Notes under the pieces: model-generated
The model's input: only the letters and a program-made list of their open reading frames with translations
Told to the model about the DNA's origin: nothing
The model's database searches: none
Shown here: piece by piece, positions 1 through 7,400 of the stretch
Numbering within the stretch: the stretch's first letter is position 1
Layout of the letters: each line of letters opens with the position of its first letter
Made by a program: the position numbers and the translations under genes
Source of the DNA: CAZRRV01 sp964406705
GTDB taxonomy: Bacteria; Bacillota; Clostridia; Oscillospirales; Acutalibacteraceae
NCBI GenBank assembly: GCA_964406705.1
Contig: CAYOSS010000055.1
Span: forward strand, 1-12,260
Direction of reading: 5' to 3'
DNA: 12,260 bases

Positions 1-5
1 TCCCG

Positions 6-207
6 AACCTGCGAGCCTTTTGCATCCGACTCTGCGAGACAGGAATGAATACGGCGGGGTCCCGGAACCGGCGCCGGCGGAACCTCCGGGCTTCTCCCGC
101 GTCAGCGACCGCAAGAGTTGCGGTATAGGTGGCGACTACCCCATAACCTCTCAGTGTTCGGCGTTGGAGTAAGCCGGTCCGCCTGAACTTCTTTTCTGTC
201 CGCTTTT
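6..207 (+). repeat. Interspersed repeat, long block, copy A (runs to or past left edge)
   Basis: This non-coding block matches 4015-4208 in the same orientation and 3416-3650 in inverted orientation. Shared landmarks in order are GCGAGCCTTTTG (12-23 here), GAATGAATACGGCGGG (43-58), GCGTCAGCGACCGCAAGAG (100-118) and TGTTCGGCGTTGGAGTAAGC (154-173). It ends with a pyrimidine-rich tract leading into TGTCCGCTTTT (197-207). The copies differ by substitutions and by indels that are not multiples of three, so the conservation is at nucleotide level. The block may continue beyond base 1. No transposase accompanies it. Confidence 0.8.
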
Positions 208-342
208 CATAAGGGGCCCCCGCGGCGCCGTAAGGCGTCGTGGGGAGAGGAGGAGCAGTGGAATGAGCGAGCTTTTCACGCTTTAGCGTGGAAACGAGCG
301 ATATGGAACTTGCGACGACGAAGCCGCGCCGGAGCGGCGCAG
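208..342 (+). repeat. Extra module inside the hairpin loop of repeat copy A
   Basis: In the other two copies the arms of the TGTCCGCTTTTCTTCT hairpin are separated by only 23-25 nt. Here about 135 nt separate the left arm core (ending at 207) from the right arm (343-358). The extra sequence includes a small hairpin, CACGCT-tt-AGCGTG, near 277-290. Its segment 281-320 is the exact reverse complement of the last 40 bases of the window (12221-12260). It therefore looks like a separate mobile or recombining module that can occupy the loop. Confidence 0.7.
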
Positions 343-650
343 AGAAGAAAAGCGGACATCGTTCCCCAGCCCAAGCTGGGAAAAATTAGAAAGCTAACTT
401 CGCGTTAGCGGGAAGAAGCCAACGGGAACGGGTGAAGCAAAGTTAGCGGGAACAGCCGCGCCCGTCGGCCGAGAGAGAAAAGCGGACAACGTTCCCCAGC
501 CCAGCTGGGGGAATAAATAAGCCGCCCTCGCGTCAGTGAGAAGAAGCCAACGGGGACGGGCGAAGCCAGTGCCCCCGGCACCACCGACCTCCCCCGCGAA
601 GCGGGACAATTTCGCCATAACGGGCGCAGCCAAGCCGTGAGCGCGGCCCG
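343..650 (+). repeat. Two ~130-bp palindromic repeat units behind the mgtC stop codon
   Basis: Two units start with AAAAGCGGACA at 348 and at 478, a period of 130 bp. Each is followed by a GTTCCCCAGCC(C)AGCTGGG palindrome, an A-rich stretch, and a CGCGTTAGCG-like or CGCGTCAGTG-like stretch ending in GAAGAAGCCAACGG. The right end carries GGCACCAC (577-584), CCCGC-gaa-GCGGG (593-605) and CGGGCGCAGCCAA (621-633), which recur behind dnaE at the same mutual spacing. I see no gene in 1-650. No canonical stem plus T-run terminator for mgtC is evident, though the 593-605 hairpin might contribute. Confidence 0.75.
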
Positions 651-1316
651 CTACAGCAAAAGAAAATAGACCACTGCGGGGTGGGAGATCCTGTCGGCGA
701 GGTCCGGGTTGCGGCGTTTGTCGTAGCGGAGCGTGACGCCGAGGTGCCCTCCCGCGCCGCTCGCCGGGGGGCCCGCCGTGAGCTTGCACTGCCCGGAGGC
801 GAGCCCTTTCAGGTAATTGAAAACCTCGTTCGCGCGGGACATATCGCCGAGTTCCAAGTACAGCGAGGCGGCGCTGTTCTTCTTGCGCTCGAAGAGGGAG
901 AGCACCGTCAGCGTCGCGACGACTATGAGCGTCACCACGAGTACGCCTATGTAGTACCCGTAGCCGAGAGCCACGCCTATGGCCCCCGTGACCCATATCC
1001 CGGCGGCCGTGGTAAGCCCCGTGACGGTGCTGTCGTTGCGGACAATTATCATCCCCGCGCCGAGGAAGCCTATTCCGGAGATGACCTGCGCCGATATGCG
1101 GAACACGTCCCCCGCCACGCCCGCCTGGTAAACGAACATACTCGTCATCGAGGTCATACACGCGCCGAGGCACACCAAAATGTGCGTCCTGGGGCCCGCC
1201 GCCCGCCCGTGCGCGGACCGCTCGCTGCCTATCACCCAGCCTATCAGCACCGCCGCCACGGTGCGGATTATGATCTCGGTTAACGAGAGCAGCGAGTTGT
1301 TGGGTGAGGAGGTCAT
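651..1316 (-). CDS. MgtC/SapB family membrane protein
   Basis: The product is a 221-residue integral membrane protein of the MgtC/SapB family, whose members are linked to growth at low magnesium and, in some bacteria, to modulation of ATP synthase or transporters. Family motifs are clear: IGSERSAHGRAAGPRTHILV (about 29-48), SGIGFLGAGMI (80-90) and GLTTAAGIWVTGAIGVALG (100-118). Hydrophobic segments near 11-30, 43-63, 74-92, 100-118 and 119-141 suggest five membrane passes, followed by an ~80-residue cytoplasmic tail fitting the ACT-like C-terminal domain of longer members. I chose the ATG at 1316 rather than the upstream GTG at 1337. It overlaps the stop of the glycoside hydrolase gene as ATGA, and the family N terminus fits. 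The Shine-Dalgarno signal is weak (GGGAA), so translational coupling is likely. The exact physiological role cannot be read from the sequence. Confidence 0.9.
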   Translation of the reverse strand: MTSSPNNSLLSLTEIIIRTVAAVLIGWVIGSERSAHGRAAGPRTHILVCLGACMTSMTSMFVYQAGVAGDVFRISAQVISGIGFLGAGMIIVRNDSTVTGLTTAAGIWVTGAIGVALGYGYYIGVLVVTLIVVATLTVLSLFERKKNSAASLYLELGDMSRANEVFNYLKGLASGQCKLTAGPPASGAGGHLGVTLRYDKRRNPDLADRISHPAVVYFLLL

Positions 1317-3031
1317 AGCGAGGGTTCCCGCTCGCACGCCGCCTCGCGGGAGAGTATCGGGCGGATTTCCTCGGGCGGGAATTTGGGCTCGCGGGAGTAG
1401 GTGTACAGCCCGTTTTGCTCCTGCTCCACGTCGGTCAGCTGCGTGTAGCAGTAGGCGAACACGCGGGGGTTGTCGAGAAGCGCGTCAGTAAGGCCCTTTA
1501 ACCTCGCCAAAAACTCCTCGCGGGTCTTGGGCGCGTTGCCGTAACCCCAGCCGGCGCTGTCTTCGGTCCAGCGGATCCCGCCGTACTCGCTGACGAAGAA
1601 GGGCAGTTTCCCGTCGTATTGCTGCCTTTTCGCGTGAGAGGGCGGCTCCACCACTTTGCCCTCGCGGAGCGGCTCGTAATGAGAAGCGAACACCGCCGGG
1701 TCCTGCTCATAATCGTGCACATCGTATATATCCGTCACCACGTGGAAGTTGCCGCTGGTGTCTATGCAGGGGCGCGAGGGGTCGGCGGCCTTAGTCGCGG
1801 CGTAGACGAGGGAGAGCAGGGGGTCGTACTGTTTCCTGCCGTCCTGGTCCCAGGTCTCGTTAAACGGCGCCCAGCCCACTATGGCGGGGTGATTGCGGTC
1901 GCGCTCTATCTCCTCCAACCATTCCGGGAGAATGGAGTACACCGCGTCGGGGTAGGAGTGGTCCAGCCCCCAGTTGGGGTACTCCCCCCACACGAGGTAG
2001 CCTTTTTTATCGCAGTAGTAGAGGAAGCGCTCCTCGAATATTTTCTCGTGCAGCCGCGCCCCGTTAAAGCCCATCGCCACGGAGCGGTCTATATCGCCCT
2101 CCAAATCCGCGTCGGTGGGAGCGGTGTATATCCCGTCGGGGTAGAAGCCCTGATCCAGCACCAGCCGCTGGAACACGGGGCGGCCGTTCAGCAGAAAACG
2201 GTAATCCCGGTACTCTATGTCCCGCAGCCCGAAGTAGCTGTGGACGGTGTCGTCCCCGAACGTCAGCTCCAAGTCGTATAAGCCGCCGACGCCCACTTCC
2301 CAGAGGTGCTTTTCTTTAAGCGGAACGGTGAGGGTGACCTCGCCACCGACGCTCTTTACCGCCGCCGCGCCCTGGTCCGCGCCCTCAAAGCTCGCCGATA
2401 CGGAGAAATCCCCCGTGCCCTGCAGCTCGGCGGTGACGGTGAGCGTAGCGGACGCGGCGTCCGGGGTGTAGCGCGCGCTCTTGATGTAGCTTGACGGGGT
2501 GAACTCCAGCCAGACCGTCTGCCAGATCCCGGTGGTACGGGTGTAGTAGCAGCTGTAGGAGGAGTAGCGGGAGCTCTGTTTCCCGCCCGGGACGCGCCGG
2601 CAGCGTTCGTCGTCCTGCGCACGAACGGTGAGAGTGTTCTCCCCGGGGCGCAGGTGCTCGGTTATATCCACCGCGAAGGAGACGTACCCCCCGGTATGCT
2701 CCCCGGCGCGCTCGCCGTTGACGTAGACGGTAGCCTTATAATCCACCGCGCCGAAGTGCAAGAACACCCGCCCGGCCAGTTCCTCCCCGCTGATGTTCAC
2801 CGTTCTGCGGTACCACACCGCCCGCATAAAGTCCTTGTTCCCTACGCCGGAAAGCCGGCTTTGCGGGCAAAACGGGACGGTGATGACCCCCTCGAACCGG
2901 GGGTAGGCGGGGTCTTGCATACCCCGCGCCTCGCCGCTGTCGGAGTTGTCAATCTCAAACTCCCACTCCCCGTTAAGGTTGCGCCACCTGTCGCGGCGGA
3001 ACTGCGGCTTCGGATGCTCGGATCTGTACAT
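1313..3031 (-). CDS. Glycoside hydrolase family 2 enzyme (beta-galactosidase/beta-glucuronidase type)
   Basis: This 572-residue protein has the GH2 layout. A sugar-binding jelly-roll domain covers about 15-180, with the RTTGIWQTVWLE signature at 165-176. An immunoglobulin-like sandwich covers about 181-272, and a TIM barrel runs from about 273 to the end. The acid/base glutamate is E392 in GWAPFNETW and the nucleophile is E482 in FFVSEYGGI, so it should be a retaining hydrolase. GFNGARLHEKIFEERFLYYCDKKGYLVWGE (322-350) is typical of the barrel. There is no signal peptide, so it probably acts on imported oligosaccharides or glycosides in the cytoplasm. It is shorter than classical LacZ because it lacks the C-terminal domains. 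Substrate (galactoside, glucuronide, mannoside or other) cannot be fixed from motifs. It is co-transcribed with the downstream MgtC-like gene. An AGGTAA ribosome-binding site precedes the ATG. Confidence 0.92.
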   Translation of the reverse strand: MYRSEHPKPQFRRDRWRNLNGEWEFEIDNSDSGEARGMQDPAYPRFEGVITVPFCPQSRLSGVGNKDFMRAVWYRRTVNISGEELAGRVFLHFGAVDYKATVYVNGERAGEHTGGYVSFAVDITEHLRPGENTLTVRAQDDERCRRVPGGKQSSRYSSYSCYYTRTTGIWQTVWLEFTPSSYIKSARYTPDAASATLTVTAELQGTGDFSVSASFEGADQGAAAVKSVGGEVTLTVPLKEKHLWEVGVGGLYDLELTFGDDTVHSYFGLRDIEYRDYRFLLNGRPVFQRLVLDQGFYPDGIYTAPTDADLEGDIDRSVAMGFNGARLHEKIFEERFLYYCDKKGYLVWGEYPNWGLDHSYPDAVYSILPEWLEEIERDRNHPAIVGWAPFNETWDQDGRKQYDPLLSLVYAATKAADPSRPCIDTSGNFHVVTDIYDVHDYEQDPAVFASHYEPLREGKVVEPPSHAKRQQYDGKLPFFVSEYGGIRWTEDSAGWGYGNAPKTREEFLARLKGLTDALLDNPRVFAYCYTQLTDVEQEQNGLYTYSREPKFPPEEIRPILSREAACEREPSL

Positions 3032-3107
3032 ACGATTACCTGCTTTCTATTTTTCGGCGATATGCCGAGTTATGATAACTGATGTTATAGGAAAGCTTGC
3101 ACCGCTT
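3032..3107 (-). promoter_or_regulatory. Leader of the GH2-mgtC pair: RBS and short inverted repeat
   Basis: Read on the minus strand, this AT-richer stretch has GCAGGTAA 6 nt before the GH2 ATG, a plausible Shine-Dalgarno. Further upstream is ATAAC-tgat-GTTAT (3075-3088), a 5-bp inverted repeat that could be an operator or lie in a promoter. TATAAC or TATCAT within it could serve as a -10 box, but no convincing -35 is seen. It is the most AT-rich non-coding stretch between the GH2 and dnaE genes, and is bordered upstream by the repeat array. Confidence 0.35.
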
Positions 3108-3378
3108 CGCAAGTTAGCTTTCTAATTTTTCCCAGCGCGGCTGCGCAGCGTGTCCGCTTTCTCTCTTCACGAGAGGGTAGCCCGGCGGTACCGGGGGCTC
3201 GCTCTGACTTGCCTGTTAAGGCAGATTTCTTCTCGCTAACGCGAGGGTGGCTTGTTTATTTCTCCAGCGCGGCTGCGCAGCGTGTCCGCTTTCTCTCTTC
3301 GCGAGAGGGTAGCCCGGCGGTACCGGGGGCTCGCTCTGACTTGCCTGTTAAGGCAGATTTCTTCTCGCTGACGCGAGG
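3108..3378 (-). repeat. Tandem 132-bp duplication of palindromic modules
   Basis: Segment 3132-3246 is repeated at 3264-3378: 115 aligned bases with only two substitutions, period 132 bp. Each unit is a chain of small palindromes: GCGC-ggct-GCGC, then GTCCGCTTT (core of the mosaic family), CTCTCTTC(A/G)CGAGAG, AGCCCGGCGGTACCGGGGGCT, TGCCT-gtta-AGGCA and CTCGCT(A/G)ACGCGAG. The near identity points to recent duplication or gene conversion. The orientation is opposite to that of the repeats at 343-650. No open frame is conserved. Confidence 0.85.
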
Positions 3379-3720
3379 TTACGTTTCTTGTTTTTCCAGC
3401 TGGGCTGGGGAACGATGTCCGCTTTTCTTCTCTGCGCCGACGGGCGCGGCTGAAAGAAGAAAAGCGGACAGAAAAGAAGTTCAGCGCGCCGGCTTACTTC
3501 TACGCCGAACACCGAGTGGTTATGGGGTAGCCGCCTCTTCTCCGCCGCTCTTGTGCCTTCGAGGTTGGTGCAGTGGTCCCGCCGACGCCGGCTCCGGGGT
3601 CCCGCCGTATTCATTCCGGGCTTGCCGAGCCCGGTACAAAAGGCTCGCAGGTTAGGGTAAGCTCGCCGATATCGATTGGGGCTCGGTTCTCGTGGGGTAG
3701 CTTTTTGCTTACCGGTCGGG
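3379..3720 (-). repeat. Interspersed repeat, long block, copy B (inverted relative to copies A and C)
   Basis: The reverse complement of this stretch aligns with 3942-4283 (copy C) along essentially its whole length and with copy A at 6-207. Landmarks on the plus strand are CCAGCTGGGCTGGGGAACGA (3396-3415), the hairpin core at 3416, TATGGGGTAGCCGCC near 3521, ATTCATTCCGGGCTTGCCGA around 3609, and GGTAAGCTCGCCGATATCG near 3656. With copy C it forms an inverted pair enclosing about 220 bp, a large palindrome centred near 3830. Confidence 0.85.
3416..3470. repeat. Perfect 16-bp hairpin of the mosaic repeat family
   Basis: The left arm TGTCCGCTTTTCTTCT (3416-3431) and right arm AGAAGAAAAGCGGACA (3455-3470) are exact reverse complements with a 23-nt loop. 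The loop is itself GC-rich and partly palindromic (GCGCC-gac-GGGCGC). The A/T-rich inner stem and GC-rich base resemble a bidirectional terminator or a REP-like palindrome, but there is no T-run immediately after the stem on either strand. Confidence 0.85.
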
Positions 3721-3941
3721 GTAGGCTCGCAGATATATAGGGAACCTCGCTCCCCTGTATGGGGTAGTCACTGAGCCTCCCGGTAGGCGGGTCGGAGCCG
3801 GAATTGCCGATAACCGCCGGGCTTCCCCGTGAGCCGCAGTGCTTCCGGGGTTGGGGGTTGCCAGTACCTCCGGGCTACCCCCTCGCGCCGGCGAGCTTCC
3901 GGGCTCTCCCGGTAGGGGCTCCCTGCATACCCACGAGCCGC
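3721..3941. other. Centre of the large inverted repeat, no gene
   Basis: This GC-rich stretch lies between inverted copies B and C. It holds further short palindromic motifs, such as CCCCTGTATGGGG (3753-3765), CTCCCGGTAGGCGGG and CTCCCGGTAGGGG, plus repeated GGGGTAG or CTACCCC words. Frames crossing it are short and arginine/proline-rich with no recognisable motif. I see no gene or canonical RNA here. Confidence 0.6.
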
Positions 3942-4300
3942 CCTGACCGGCAGACAAAAGCTACCCGGAAGCGCCGAGCCCCGAACGATAGCGGCGAGCT
4001 TGCCTTAACCGGCGAGGCTTTTGTACCGGGCTCGGTAGGCTTCGAATGAACACAGCGGGATTCCGGAGCCGGCGTTGGCGGGACCTCCGGGCTATCTACG
4101 CGTCAGCGACCGCAAGAGCCGCCGTGCAGGTGGCGGCTTCCCCTAAACCTCTCAGCGTTCGGCGTTGGAGTAAGCCGGTCCGCCTGAACTTCTTTTCCGT
4201 CCGCTTTTCTTCTTTCAAGCCGGACCGTTCCGGCGCAGAGAAGAAAAGCGGACATCGTTCCCCAGCCGAGCTGGGAAAGATTAGAAAGGCTACCTCGCGT
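3942..4300 (+). repeat. Interspersed repeat, long block, copy C with palindromic module
   Basis: This copy matches copy A directly and copy B inverted. Landmarks are AAAGCTACCC (3957), CGCCGAGCCCC, GGCGAGCTTGCCTTAACCGG (3991-4010), CTTTTGTACCGGGCTCGG (4018-4035), GAATGAACACAGCGGG (4043-4058), GCGTCAGCGACCGCAAGAG (4100-4118) and TTCGGCGTTGGAGTAAGC (4158-4175). It then runs into a hairpin with perfect 15-bp arms: GTCCGCTTTTCTTCT at 4199-4213 and AGAAGAAAAGCGGAC at 4239-4253. Its 25-nt loop holds a nested CCGGA-ccg-TTCCGG. A CCCAGCCGAGCTGGG palindrome follows at 4260-4274. Confidence 0.85.
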
Positions 4301-4417
4301 AGTGAGAAGAAAGCTACAGATAAGAACGGAGCCGGAGCTAACGGCACCACAAAGCTCTCCTGCGAAGCGGGAAAAGCCCCCGGACCCGGGCGGAGCCAAA
4401 GCCTGCCGCCGCCCGGC
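4301..4417 (+). repeat. 3'-flanking repeat module behind dnaE
   Basis: GGCACCAC (4343-4350), GCGAAGCGGGA (4362-4372) and CGGGCGGAGCCAA (4387-4399) lie here. The same three blocks occur behind mgtC at 577-584, 596-606 and 621-633, with identical start-to-start distances of 19 and 25 nt. They sit 31 and 30 nt from the respective stop codons. As transcribed, the module follows each gene directly and may form part of its 3' untranslated region. Hairpin potential is present but no T-run is. Confidence 0.7.
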
Positions 4418-7400
4418 TCACTTCACTACCAGTTTGACGTGATCGTCGCCGAGAAGGGCTCTCAGCGCGGCGAGGTCGACGGTGCCGGAGTCGACGTAGA
4501 TGGGATTGTCCCGCTTGATGATGCGCCGCCCCGGAAGGGCGAAGGTGACCGGCGTGTTCCCGGGGGAGCGGCGCAAGATCTGTTCCGCCTTGCGGTACTC
4601 CGTCCCCCCCGCCTCCGGGACCAAAAGGTAGAGCGTCGCTCGGGGCCCCGCCTGCCCGCCGGTCATTGAGCTGCCCGCCGGTGATCCGCTCGCCGCAGAG
4701 CCACCCGTCGCGCCCGCCGCGGAGCCGTTCGCCGGAGAGCCGCTCACCGTTCCCGCCGGGGGGACGGGCTCCACCGTCTCGACTATCAGGGCCGTGTCCC
4801 GCTCGCGGCCCTCGCCGACGGACACCCGCCCGGTGACGTCCACCACCGCGCCGTTCGAGAGCAGAGCCGCGTAACCCTTGAGCGTCCTGGGGAAGATGAG
4901 GCAGCGCACGCCGGCGTACATATCCTCCAAGTCCGCCGTCATCATAAGCTCCTTTTGTTTGGTGGCTTTCCGCTTGATATCGCTCAGTATCCCCACCACG
5001 CGGACTCTTTTGCCGTCGTAGGACGGGGCGGAGTCGGGATCGGTGAGCTCGCTGACGCGCGTCGCCCCCCGGCTCCTCGAGTAGGCTTCGTATTCAGTTA
5101 GGGGGTGCCCCGAGAGGTACAGCCCGGTGACCTCCTTCTCGGCTCTGAGCAGCTCCTCGCGGGGGTACTCGCCGAGCTTCGGCATTGTGAAGGGGGTGTC
5201 CTCCTTCGTCTCGCCCTGGTCGAAAAGGCAGATTTGCCCGTGCTTAGTGTAGCGGGTCTTGGATTCGGCGTTTTTGAGGATGGTATCGAGCGAGGTTTTC
5301 ATCTCGAGACGGGTGTTGCCGAAGCTGTCGAACGCCCCGCTGAATATCAGGTTCTCAATGGCGCGGCGGTTGAACTGCGCTCCCGCGAGCCGCTCGCAGA
5401 AGTTGTACAGCGAGGTGAACCGCCCGTTCGCCTCCCGGTCGCGCATAAGGGCGTTAATGGACTCCACGCCCAACGCCTTTACCGCCGACAGCCCGAAGCG
5501 TATTCCGCCCTCCGTCGCCTTGAAGCCCGCGTCGCTCTCGTTCACGTCCGGCGGGAGGACGTTTATTCCCAGCCGCCCGCACTCCTCTATGTACGCCGCG
5601 ACGGTGGCGAACCTGTCCTGAAAGGCGGTGAGAAGGCTCGACATATACTCTCTGGGGTAGTGGAACTTGAGGTAGGCGGTCTCGTAGGCGACCCTCGCGT
5701 ACGCCGCCGCGTGGGACTTGTTGAAAGCGTATTCGCTGAACTTGTAGAGCTTGTCGAAAATCCTCTCCGCCGTCTTTTCGGGGATCCCGTTCGCGACACA
5801 CCCCGCGCACCCCGCCGAGCCGTCGGGGTTCTTTTCCCCGTATATGAAGGCGGCGCGCTCCTTTTCCATTACGCTTTGCTTCTTTTTGGACATCGCCCTG
5901 CGGACTATATCCGCCCGCCCCAGCGAGTACCCCGCCAAGTCCCGGAATATCTGCATAACCTGCTCCTGGTAGACCACGCACCCGTAGGTCACGTCCAAAA
6001 TGGGGCGGAGCTTCTCGGTTTCGTAGCGGATATTCTCGGGGTGGGCGTGGTTGCGGACGAACTCGCCGATGGAGTCCATCGGTCCCGGGCGGTAGAGGGC
6101 GATTATGGCGATGAGGTCCTCTATTGTGCGGGGCGACACGTCCTGAAGCACCCCCCTCATCCCGCCGGACTCGAACTGGAACACCCCCGCCGTCTGCCCC
6201 TCGGCGAGCATTTTCATCGTGGCCTCGTCGTTGTCGGGGATTGTCGCGGCGGTGATGTCCACCCCCCTCGCCCGCAGTTGCCTCACAGTGTCGTCTATGA
6301 CGGTGATGTTCCGCAGCCCCAGGAAATCCATCTTGAGGAGCCCCAACTCCTCGAGGGTGGTCATAGTGAACTGGGTGACAACGGCGCCGTCGTTGGTGGC
6401 GAGGGGGACGTACTCCCACACCGGACGGTCGGAGATCACCACGCCGGCGGCGTGAGTGGAGGCGTGCCGGGGCATTCCCTCTATCTTCCGCGAGGTGTCG
6501 ATGAGCCGTCTCACGCTCTCGTCCGTCTTGTACGATTCCGCGAGCTCGGGGGACTGGCGCAGCGCCTTCTCTATGGTCATACCCGCGCCGGGAGCCGAGG
6601 GGATGAGTTTCGCCACCTTGTCGCAGAAGTTGTAGGGCATACCGAGGGCCCTTCCCGCGTCGCGTATGGAGGCTCTCGCCGCCATAGTCCCGAAGGTGAT
6701 TATCTGGGAGACGTGGTCCTCCCCGTACTTGCGTATTACGTAGTCTATAACCTCCTGCCGGCGGCGGTGGCAGATGTCTATATCGAAGTCGGGCATCGAG
6801 ACCCGCTCCGGGTTGAGGAACCGCTCGAACAGCAGGTTGTACTTAAGAGGATCAATCTCGGTGATCCCGACGCAGTAGGCGGCGAGGCTCCCCGCTCCCG
6901 AGCCCCTGCCGGGCCCCACCGGGATCCCCCGGGATTTGGCGTAATTCACAAAGTCCTGCACTATGAGGTAGTAGTCCACGTAGCCCATTGAGTTTATCAC
7001 GCCGAGCTCGTAGTTAAGGCGGCTTACTGCCTCCTCGGGCGGGTTATCCCCGTAGTGCCGGCGCAGCCCCGCCTCGCACATCTCTTTTAGGTAGGCGAAG
7101 TGGTCCCTGTCCCCTATATCGAATACGGGGAGCTTAATTTTGCCGAAAGCGAACTCCACGTTGCAGCGCTCGGCTATCGCCGCGGTGCGCTCCACCGCCT
7201 CTTTTTCGAAGCGGTTTAGCATCTCCTCCTCGGTCTTGAGGTAAAACTCGTCCGAGCCGAAGGACAGGGGGCTTTCCTCCTCCACCGTGTGGCCCGTCCC
7301 TATGCAGATGAGCACCCGCTGGGTGAGGGCGTCTTCCTTCTCGATATAGTGAACGTCGTTTGTGGCGACGGTGGGGATCCCCGTCTCCTCCGAGAGCCGC

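Noticed and set aside
394..1283. Minus-strand 259-residue frame (394-1173) and plus-strand 200-residue frame (681-1283)
   Set aside because: Both are shadows of the MgtC-like gene, with Arg/Gly/His-rich translations and no domains.
1316..1337. GTG start at 1337 for the MgtC-like gene, and likewise GTG at 9945 for whiA
   Set aside because: The ATG codons at 1316 (ATGA overlap) and 9927 (GGAGG 6 nt upstream, family-typical N terminus) are better supported.
3132..3378. CRISPR array
   Set aside because: The repeats are 115 bp with short, non-unique joins. They are neither 25-40 bp repeats with unique spacers nor accompanied by cas genes. The same applies to 8023-8946.
3416..3470. Canonical rho-independent terminator
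   Set aside because: The stem is long and perfect but no T-run follows immediately on either strand, so I kept it as a repeat hairpin.
3100..4417. Insertion sequence with transposase
   Set aside because: No frame shows a transposase motif, and target-site duplications could not be defined. Only a non-autonomous element remains possible.
4046..4669. Arg-rich open frame starting MNTAG, with similar ATG starts at 45 (+) and 3614 (-) in the other repeat copies
   Set aside because: The ATG is conserved in all three copies, but the downstream frame is not. Copy A stops after 27 codons and the others shift phase through indels, so the conservation is of DNA. No Shine-Dalgarno is present, and this frame runs antisense into dnaE.
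5105..6991. 628-residue open frame on the plus strand
   Set aside because: It is antisense to dnaE, whose catalytic motifs are intact. Long antisense frames are expected in GC-rich coding DNA, and the translation is His/Val/Arg-rich with no domain.
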